Source of the DNA: Deltaproteobacteria bacterium
GTDB lineage: Bacteria; Desulfobacterota; Desulfobacteria; Desulfobacterales; JAUVGT01
Direction of reading: 5' to 3'
Length of the DNA: 12,309 nucleotides
Assembly (NCBI GenBank): GCA_030593645.1
Contig: JAUVGT010000111.1
Location: 1 to 12,309 of the forward strand
Shown here: positions 7,481-12,309 of the stretch, one piece after another
How the letters are laid out: every line of letters starts with the position of its first letter
Numbering within the stretch: the stretch's first letter is position 1
Notes under the pieces: generated by a model
Seen by the model: only the letters and a program-made list of their open reading frames with translations
Told to the model about the DNA's origin: nothing
Databases searched by the model: none
Program-made: the position numbers and the translations under genes

Positions 7481-7514
7481 AAACATCACTTATACAAATG
7501 GGAGTAAGATACAA

Positions 7515-8093
7515 ATGAAGAATAAATACTGGAAGATTATGGCCGGTATGATTTTTGTGATTCTGCTCAGTTATCATTTTCAAGCATTTGGCGGGGAACT
7601 TTCAAGAACGATTTTGAAAGTTTCAAAGCTTACCTGCGGCTCATGCCTGATATACATTGATTCAAAATTAAAAGGTTATCCCGAAGTAGATGGCGTGGGA
7701 GCGAGTCTCCGGCAGGGTGTCGTTGCCGTGGACCACAAACCATCTTTAAAACCGGAGAAAATAGCTTCAATCATTACAAAACTCGGTTACCCGGCAGAGG
7801 TCATTAAAAAAATTACAATCGATGAAAAAGACGCTTTTTCTTCCAGAAAACGGACCAATACGGCAAGCTGCTGCGGAACCGGAAGCACCAGTGCCGGAAA
7901 CATCACAAGTAAGGATAACACAAGAACCGAATATGATCCGGGCAGCTGCAGTGGTGCGGGTGTGGGGGGCTGCGGTATCGGCCCGGGAAGCGGCAGGAAC
8001 TGTGGTGCAGGTGCATCAGCCTGGAAGCAGCTATTCCAGAGATCTCCGGAAAAGAAAAAAACTGATAAAAAAACTCCCGCACCAACGGAATAA
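7515..8093 (+). CDS. secreted HMA-domain (metal-binding) protein with Cys/Gly-rich tail
   Basis: Starting at ATG 7515 (GGGAG about 10 nt upstream) gives 192 residues. A further upstream in-frame ATG lies inside the repeat and would spoil the signal sequence. Residues 1-27 look like a signal peptide or anchor (KIMAGMIFVILLSYHFQAFGG). Residues about 32-100 fit the heavy-metal-associated fold, with the metal-binding pair Cys41 and Cys44 in LTCGSCLIYI, a loop at PEVDGV and the closing KLGYPAEVI. The remaining 90 residues are low in complexity, rich in Gly, Ser and Cys (Cys119, 120, 145, 153, 163), and end in a Lys/Pro-rich stretch. HMA domains usually bind soft or transition metals such as copper, zinc or mercury. 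As the first gene of the operon it may be the periplasmic metal or thiol carrier for the ABC system. The tail is not recognised. Confidence 0.85.
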   Translation: MKNKYWKIMAGMIFVILLSYHFQAFGGELSRTILKVSKLTCGSCLIYIDSKLKGYPEVDGVGASLRQGVVAVDHKPSLKPEKIASIITKLGYPAEVIKKITIDEKDAFSSRKRTNTASCCGTGSTSAGNITSKDNTRTEYDPGSCSGAGVGGCGIGPGSGRNCGAGASAWKQLFQRSPEKKKTDKKTPAPTE

Positions 8094-8138
8094 CTATAAG
8101 TGGTTTCATATGATGACAAATACTATGGAGGTATAAAA

Positions 8139-8603
8139 GTGAAAAAAATGAAGATTTTGATTATGGTAATCATCGTTATATTTGTAACCGTTTCAATGGC
8201 ATATTCTTTTTTTGGGGCCAAATTTGAAAAACTGACTCCGGAAAATGGAATGCTCAAGATCCCCGTGGATAAAATAAACGATGGTAAAGCCCATTACTTT
8301 ATGGCGAAAGCGGATGATGGAGTCATGGTTTCATTTTTTACGTTAAAGAGCAGTGACGGTATTATTCGAGCGGCTATTGATGCCTGTGATGTGTGTTTTC
8401 GTTCCGGCAAGGGCTATATTCAGCAGGGAGATTTCATGGTCTGCACCAACTGCGGGCAGAGGTTTCCATCAAGCCGGATTAATGTGATTAAAGGCGGTTG
8501 CAACCCGGCTCCATTGGAAAGAATTGTTCAAGGGAAATCCCTGGTCATAAAGATGGCCGATATCAATAAAAACAGCTGGTATTGTAAGTTTAAGAAACTC
8601 TAA
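8139..8603 (+). CDS. DUF2318-family membrane-anchored cysteine protein
   Basis: I place the start at GTG 8139, which has GGAGG 7 nt upstream; the frame is open from 8100 but without a comparable site. The 154-residue product has an N-terminal anchor or signal (residues 5-22) and then an extracytoplasmic domain. The DUF2318 signature is clear: CDVC (83-86), CTNC (102-105) followed by GQRF, then GGCNPAP with Cys121; a last Cys149 sits near the C-terminus. Six cysteines in this layout suggest bound metal or redox chemistry. In Campylobacter a DUF2318 protein is encoded with MacB-like permeases and an ATPase in the P19 iron-uptake locus, and the neighbours here are similar. It probably handles a metal ion or its redox state at the outer face of the membrane. 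The exact reaction is not known to me. Confidence 0.88.
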   Translation: MKKMKILIMVIIVIFVTVSMAYSFFGAKFEKLTPENGMLKIPVDKINDGKAHYFMAKADDGVMVSFFTLKSSDGIIRAAIDACDVCFRSGKGYIQQGDFMVCTNCGQRFPSSRINVIKGGCNPAPLERIVQGKSLVIKMADINKNSWYCKFKKL

Positions 8604-8649
8604 TGATACAAATTCTCCATACAGAAATAATAACAGAGGAATGAACTTT

Positions 8650-9087
8650 ATGGTCTACGACCTTGAAAAATACAGGGACAAACGGGAAAAAGTACTGGGG
8701 GTTAGAAAGCGAGGAGTGAGTTTTGGAACATTAGCTGCGGTGGTTTCCGGAATCATCCTGCTGGGGCTGTCCTCATTCGTGATTCCGAAATCACTCGCGT
8801 ATTTTAGTACAAGAAACCTTGACGACGCGATTTTCAAACTCCAGGAGGTTGAAGAGTGGCCCCATTCTTTAATCATCGAACTTAAGATGATCACGGGAGT
8901 GAAAAACGCGGTAACGGACAGCAATAACACAAGACTTGTCGTAACCTTCGACAGGACAGAAACAAAGGTAAACAGCATTACTTCTCTTTTTAACGATCAG
9001 GGGTTAAAGACCATCATGTTGAATCGGGTGAATCATAACCAGCGAAAAGAAACAATGAAAGAGGAGGCTGAATTTGAAGCTTTATAA
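8650..9087 (+). CDS. single-pass membrane protein with cysteine-less HMA-like domain
   Basis: ATG 8650 is preferred because GAGG lies about 10 nt upstream; the in-frame ATG at 8641 touches that site. The product has 145 residues. A basic cytoplasmic N-terminus (1-25) is followed by one membrane helix (about 27-46) and an external domain. Residues about 72-125 follow the beta-alpha-beta pattern of HMA domains (SLIIELKMITGVKNAVTD, TRLVVTFDRTETKVNSITSL, QGLKTIML), but there is no cysteine in the whole protein. It would therefore be a structural or docking relative rather than a metal binder. Its 3' end overlaps the permease gene by 14 bp, so the two are translationally coupled and probably work together. 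I do not recognise a named family; the HMA-like reading is my inference from the pattern. Confidence 0.75.
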   Translation: MVYDLEKYRDKREKVLGVRKRGVSFGTLAAVVSGIILLGLSSFVIPKSLAYFSTRNLDDAIFKLQEVEEWPHSLIIELKMITGVKNAVTDSNNTRLVVTFDRTETKVNSITSLFNDQGLKTIMLNRVNHNQRKETMKEEAEFEAL

Positions 9088-10231
9088 TATATCCTTTAAC
9101 AACCTGAGAAGACGTAAGGGGAAAATGGTTTTTCTCATTTCCGGGCTGTTGATCGGAATTGCCGTGATTGTGACTTTAATGTCCATTATCGACAGCATGT
9201 CCCGTGATATTGAAGAGCGCCTTGACAGGTTTGGCGCGAATATCGTGATGACACCTAAAAATGAAAACCTGTCATTAAGCTATGGCGGGATCACCGTTGG
9301 AGGCGTGAACTACCGAACCGTTGAATTTGATGAATCGAGAATGGCGGATATACGTAAAATCAAGAATAGTAAGAATCTCGGGATCGTTGCCCCCAAGATT
9401 TTAGGCCCCTGGAAGATTGAAGATAAGAATGTATTGTTAATGGGTACAGACCTTGAAAATGAGATTCTTTTGAAGACCTGGTGGCAGTTCAGCGGCGCGC
9501 TGCCGGAGAAAAAAAATAATCTGATCATCGGATCTGAAGCAGCAAAGGCGTTTCATTTCAATATCGGGGACAAAATTGAACTTGGGCAGAAAGAATTTGT
9601 TGTATCAACCATTTTGAAGCCCACGGGCGGAGCTGAGGACGGAATTATTATCGGTGATCTTCATGAAATTCAGGGCGTGCTCGGCAAGGAAGGAAAAATA
9701 TCTCTGGTGGAAATTTCTGCTTTTTGCCGGGGCTGTCCCATATCAGAAATGACCATGCAGATCGCGGAGAAATTCCCCGACGCCAGGGTTACGGCTCTAA
9801 AGCAGGCTGTAATGGCTAAGATGCAATCCATTGAAATGATCAAGTCTTTCAGCTACGGAATCGCCATACTGATTATATTTATCGGTTCCTTACTTGTTTT
9901 TGTCACCATGATGGGTTCGGTGAATGAACGAACCCGGGAAATCGGGATTTTTCGAGCCATCGGATTCAGGCGCGGCCATGTCATGCAGATTATTTTGCTG
10001 GAAGCCCTGCTGGTAGGCCTTGTTGGCGGTCTGCTCGGTTTTCTTATCGGCAATGGTCTGGCTTGGACCGCGATTCCATTTGTAATCAAAGATGGAACCT
10101 TTGCCGGAATGGACATGTCTCTTGGAGGGGTTTCCATTTTACTCGCGGTATCTTTAAGTCTTCTGGCAAGCCTGTACCCCGCCCTTAAAGCCAGCAGGCT
10201 TGATCCAAGCCGGGCGTTAAGGGCGCTATAA
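9074..10231 (+). CDS. ABC transporter permease, FtsX/MacB type
   Basis: The start is TTG 9074, with GAGGAGG 6 nt upstream, inside the end of the previous gene. The 385-residue product has one membrane helix at about 18-40, a large external domain (41-255, MacB_PCD-like) and three more helices (about 260-280, 304-330, 352-372). The block NERTREIGIFRAIGFRRGHV (284-303) is the conserved cytoplasmic coupling region of FtsX permeases, and SLYPALKASRLDPSRALRAL closes the protein. Such proteins do not carry a substrate through a pore in the usual way; relatives drive envelope work or extrusion from the periplasm. An unusual CRGC pair (Cys218, Cys221) sits in the external domain, which fits a metal- or thiol-related substrate. 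It would pair with the ATPase at 10370, probably as a homodimer because there is only one permease gene. Confidence 0.93.
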   Translation: MKLYNISFNNLRRRKGKMVFLISGLLIGIAVIVTLMSIIDSMSRDIEERLDRFGANIVMTPKNENLSLSYGGITVGGVNYRTVEFDESRMADIRKIKNSKNLGIVAPKILGPWKIEDKNVLLMGTDLENEILLKTWWQFSGALPEKKNNLIIGSEAAKAFHFNIGDKIELGQKEFVVSTILKPTGGAEDGIIIGDLHEIQGVLGKEGKISLVEISAFCRGCPISEMTMQIAEKFPDARVTALKQAVMAKMQSIEMIKSFSYGIAILIIFIGSLLVFVTMMGSVNERTREIGIFRAIGFRRGHVMQIILLEALLVGLVGGLLGFLIGNGLAWTAIPFVIKDGTFAGMDMSLGGVSILLAVSLSLLASLYPALKASRLDPSRALRAL

Positions 10232-10233
10232 AG

Positions 10234-10340
10234 GTGGTTTCAAAACCATATGACTCAGATTTTGAATACCATCTAAAGGGCGGATTTACCGATATTTACT
10301 ATGGGGCACCCCTGCACCCGGTGGAAGGTTTTGAAACCAC
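10234..10340. repeat. 107-bp inverted-repeat element between permease and ATPase genes
   Basis: GTGGTTTCAAAACC (10234-10247) and its exact complement GGTTTTGAAACCAC (10327-10340) enclose 79 bp. The left arm starts 2 bp after the permease stop codon. A compact GGGG-CA-CCCC hairpin lies inside, within the GGGGCACCCC stretch. The terminal repeats differ from those of the 1243 and 7356 elements, so this is another family or a local RNA structure. A 40-codon frame also spans it (GTG 10234 to TGA 10356), with no well-placed ribosome site. The element may tune expression of the ATPase relative to the permease. Confidence 0.7.
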
Positions 10341-10369
10341 TTTAGATTTTCGATGAAAGGGATAATTTA

Positions 10370-11053
10370 ATGGAGAAAGACGTGCATCTGATTGAAATAG
10401 TTGATGTGGGAAAAGACTATACCAGCGGTGGAACTACGGTAAGCGCAGTAAAAGAGATGAATTTTTATATTGATGACGGCGAATTTGTGAGCATCATGGG
10501 CCAGTCCGGCGCGGGTAAAAGTACACTTCTCGCGATCCTGGGCGGTCTCAATCATCCCACAAGGGGCAAAGTACTTGTGGATACACTCGATTTATACAGC
10601 CTGTCGAGTGAACAGCGGGCTGATTTCAGGAGTGAATATATTGGTTTTATATTCCAGTCGTTCCAGCTTGTTCCGTACCTTACGGTAAAAGAGAATGTCA
10701 AGCTGCCCATGGCGATTACCGGCATAAAGACATCAAAGCAGGAGAAAGCGGCCGATTCCGTACTGGAGCGGGTCGGGCTCGCGGACAAAGCAGGCCGTCT
10801 TCCGGACCAGATTTCAGGAGGAGAGCAGGAGCGGGTGGCCATTGCAAGGGCCATTGTAAACGAACCCCCGATTTTATTAGCGGATGAACCCACCGGAAAT
10901 CTAGATACAGATACAGCCGGTCAGGTGGTATCGCTGCTCGAAGAATTAAATAAGGATGGGCAGACCATCATCATGGTGACGCATAACCCGGAGCTTTGTC
11001 AACATACCAGCAGGACGATTCAAGTGCAGGATGGTATTTGTTTAGTCAACTAA
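10370..11053 (+). CDS. ABC transporter ATP-binding protein, MacB/LolD type
   Basis: This 227-residue protein is a full single nucleotide-binding domain: Walker A GQSGAGKST (44-52), Q-loop FQSFQLVPYLT (Gln96), signature ISGGEQER (148-155, a variant of LSGGQQQR), Walker B ILLADEPTGNLD (168-179) and His205 in IMVTHNPEL. Length and sequence fit the MacB/LolD/FtsE group, which pairs with FtsX-type permeases. AGGG lies about 8-9 nt before the ATG. It is separated from its permease gene by 138 bp that include an inverted repeat, yet the order and direction leave little doubt that they form one transporter. It would hydrolyse ATP on the cytoplasmic face to drive conformational work in the periplasm on a partner such as the HMA or DUF2318 protein. 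Confidence 0.96.
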   Translation: MEKDVHLIEIVDVGKDYTSGGTTVSAVKEMNFYIDDGEFVSIMGQSGAGKSTLLAILGGLNHPTRGKVLVDTLDLYSLSSEQRADFRSEYIGFIFQSFQLVPYLTVKENVKLPMAITGIKTSKQEKAADSVLERVGLADKAGRLPDQISGGEQERVAIARAIVNEPPILLADEPTGNLDTDTAGQVVSLLEELNKDGQTIIMVTHNPELCQHTSRTIQVQDGICLVN

Positions 11054-11088
11054 TAGGGCGGGCCTCGAACCCTTTATTTTTAAATACC

Positions 11089-11177
11089 AGGAGGTGATTT
11101 TTATAAAACGATTTATGATGCCGAGAGTCGCGCACTGTAGCGACGGTTGTCCTATATTGTCCCGGGCAAGACTATAA
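11089..11177 (+). other. perfect Shine-Dalgarno with doubtful Cys-containing mini-ORF
   Basis: AGGAGGTGAT (11089-11098) matches the 16S anti-Shine-Dalgarno end completely, yet no good start codon follows at normal distance. The codon 8 nt after GGAGG is ATA (11103), in frame with ATG at 11115 and a TAA at 11175-11177. From the ATA the product would be 24 residues beginning with Lys-Arg-Phe and containing HCSDGCP; from the ATG it is 20 residues. It could be a small protein with a rare or mutated start, a leader peptide, or the ruined 5' end of a lost gene. Confidence 0.35.
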
Positions 11178-11201
11178 ACTGCCCTGTTGAATTAACACAG
11201 G
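11127..11201 (+). ncRNA. run of small hairpins, possible structured RNA
   Basis: Three stems occur in 75 nt: GTCGC/GCGAC (11127-11131 with 11140-11144), GGGCA/TGCCC (11164-11168 with 11180-11184) and CCTGT/ACAGG (11183-11187 with 11197-11201). The last two share two bases and so exclude each other in part. The terminator stem follows at once. I checked by eye against cobalamin, c-di-GMP, SRP, 6S and tRNA patterns and saw no convincing match. It may be a 3' UTR-derived RNA, an attenuator or chance folding. Confidence 0.3.
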
Positions 11202-11275
11202 ACCGCGGCCGGTAACCGATTGAGAAACATCGGGTACATGCAGGATTTGGTGAACGTCTATCGGCCGCGGTTTTT
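11202..11275 (+). terminator. intrinsic terminator of the HMA/DUF2318/ABC operon
   Basis: ACCGCGGCCG (11202-11211) pairs perfectly with CGGCCGCGGT (11262-11271) and is followed by a T-run (11271-11275). The long loop contains a second stem, GTAACCGAT with ATCGGGTAC (11212-11220 with 11229-11237, one mismatch). The loop is larger than in a usual terminator, but the inner stem shortens it. It lies about 150 nt after the ATPase stop codon. Confidence 0.7.
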
Positions 11276-11753
11276 CATATTCTGCAATATAAAAAATTCC
11301 CTCCATTCTCTTCACTGAAGGGGCGGTCAACCATTAAATTGAGTCAAATCCGTCCCAAAAAATGGTAATAAATTCCTTTTTTAATTAAATTGATAAATAC
11401 TACTTGTTCTGATATGAATTTTGATTGCTGAGATAATCGAGAATAGATTTACTCTACTTGGCCAAAACTCAATGGATTAAATTACACAATTGATAATAAA
11501 TAATTCCACGAAACAGGTTCGGTTAAAATTATTTTTAATCTCATTTGCAGCCGTTATTGTTGGACCGGTATTTCCTGGAAAAGTAATTGTTTGAGAAAAT
11601 GAATCGGGTTTAATGGTAATGGGAGCAGTCAATTAGGGCGCATTACATGCACCAAATATAATGAGAAAAACCAATAAAAAATAATGAACCAAAAGAGAAA
11701 AATCTGCCACTCAGATATGAGAAATTAAAGCCATCAAAAAGAGAGGGGTGATG
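11276..11753. other. AT-rich intergenic stretch without a convincing gene
   Basis: Almost 480 bp carry no ORF that I can support on either strand. A possible sigma-70 promoter, TTGATA (11390-11395) and TATGAA (11413-11418) with a 17-bp spacer and an extended TG, points toward the protease gene but is weak in such AT-rich DNA. On the minus strand a frame from 11710 to 11477 has a lipoprotein-like start and one internal stop (11633-11635). The base composition is more AT-rich than the flanking genes. Confidence 0.5.
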
Positions 11754-12309
11754 ATGAAATTTTTTATATATAGAAAAAAGGTCGGCTGGTTCTTTTTCGC
11801 TATTGGCCTGCTTTGCTTTCTTTTGATTTCAAATGTGTGGGCTTTTAAATTCAATAAAGATGGAAAGAATCTTATCCTTCAGGCGTCCCAGGCTTATCGA
11901 AATGATATGAAGAGCCGCCCCAGCCTGAGTGACCGCGGGATTACAAATTATGTACAGGGAGTTGTTAAGCATCTGGCACCCAGGGGTAAGAAACTTCCTC
12001 CGGGTGTAACTCTGGATACAACGGTGATTGAATCACCAAAACCGGAGCTCTATTCCTATGTGAATGGAAATATTGTCATTACCACCGGTGCCATTTTTGC
12101 GATGGATAATGAAGCCCAGTTGGCGGGAGTTCTTTCCCATGAGGTGGCCAATGTGGTTGAGGGATATTATATCCAGATGTATCAGGCGATTAAAGCGGCT
12201 GAGCGGCGCAAAAGATGGAGCCGGAGCCGGGATGCAGGCTCAAACCATTACAAAGCAAATCTTTACTCTGGAAGATGTCAGTAAAGGTCTGGCTTATTTT
12301 TCGGTTATT
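11754..12309 (+). pseudogene. M48-type metalloprotease, mutated and frameshifted, cut by window edge
   Basis: ATG 11754 lies 5 nt after GAGGGG; in-frame GTG 11748 and ATG 11751 are less well placed. Residues 1-30 are a signal peptide ending VWA. The rest resembles a secreted M48 (HtpX/BepA-like) protease: PELYSYVNGNIVITTGAIFA, then LAGVLSHEVANVVEGYY. The zinc motif should read HExxH; here it is His129-Glu130-Val-Ala-Asn133, so the second zinc ligand is missing (AAT for CAT). The frame then meets a stop at 12282-12284 after an unnatural Arg/Ser-rich tail. From 12217 the next frame reads GAGAGMQAQTITKQIFTLED and stays open to the edge, so a frameshift near 12216 is likely. Together these point to a decaying gene. 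A sequencing error could explain the shift but would not by itself explain the Asn. Confidence 0.75.

Noticed and set aside
7431..7514. ATG at 7431 as start of the HMA gene
   Set aside because: It is inside the foldback repeat, and the 28 extra residues precede a normal signal peptide; ATG 7515 has a Shine-Dalgarno.
8100..8138. GTG at 8100 as start of the DUF2318 gene
   Set aside because: GTG 8139 has GGAGG at ideal distance and leads directly into the membrane anchor.
8099..8140. GTGGTTTCA shared with the 10234 inverted repeat
   Set aside because: Only a 9-base identity with loose similarity after it and no partner arm; not enough to call another copy.
11120..11200. Cobalamin riboswitch suggested by GCGCACTGTAGC
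   Set aside because: The other conserved blocks of that riboswitch are absent and it would lie at the 3' end of an operon.
1..12309. CRISPR array, tRNA, rRNA or transposase gene
   Set aside because: I saw no regularly spaced direct repeats, cloverleaf, ribosomal RNA sequence or transposase motif on either strand.

Overview
The window looks like chromosomal DNA from a delta-proteobacterium in the broad sense, most likely a Desulfobacterales-type sulfate reducer. The reasons are a sigma-54 two-component system, a cytidylate-kinase-like/BON/receiver fusion, a DUF2318 metal-transport cluster and dispersed foldback repeats of a kind I associate with that group. No single marker gene fixes the taxonomy, so this is an inference.

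Left part (1-3300, minus strand). A TetR-family repressor, a fusion protein (degenerate cytidylate-kinase-like domain, BON-like domain, receiver) and a membrane histidine kinase that runs off the left edge lie in one direction. They look like one regulatory unit, with a foldback repeat between the fusion and the kinase. The tetR gene has a near-ideal sigma-70 promoter and a TetR-type palindrome over the predicted start point, which suggests autorepression. Divergent from it (3363-4604) is a protein with a PEP-synthase-like ATP-grasp N-terminus.

Middle (4663-7138, plus strand). A membrane histidine kinase and an NtrC-family sigma-54 activator are 4 bp apart. Directly behind the activator are two phased palindromes (7143-7181) and then a -24/-12 promoter (7272-7287). 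The geometry strongly suggests that this kinase/activator pair drives the operon that follows.

Right-centre (7515-11275, plus strand). The operon encodes a secreted HMA-domain protein with a Cys/Gly-rich tail, a membrane-anchored DUF2318 Cys protein, a single-pass protein with a cysteine-less HMA-like domain, an FtsX/MacB-type permease (TTG start, overlapping its upstream gene) and a MacB/LolD-type ATPase. It resembles the DUF2318/ABC part of the Campylobacter P19 iron-uptake locus but lacks P19 and FTR1 here. I read it as a metal- or thiol-linked envelope ABC system. A second copy of the foldback repeat sits in the 5' leader, another inverted repeat separates permease and ATPase genes, and the 3' end carries a perfect Shine-Dalgarno, several hairpins and a terminator.

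Right end (11276-12309). An AT-rich stretch of almost 480 bp without a convincing gene is followed by an M48-type metalloprotease gene that looks broken: its HExxH motif reads HEVAN, and the reading frame shifts near 12216.
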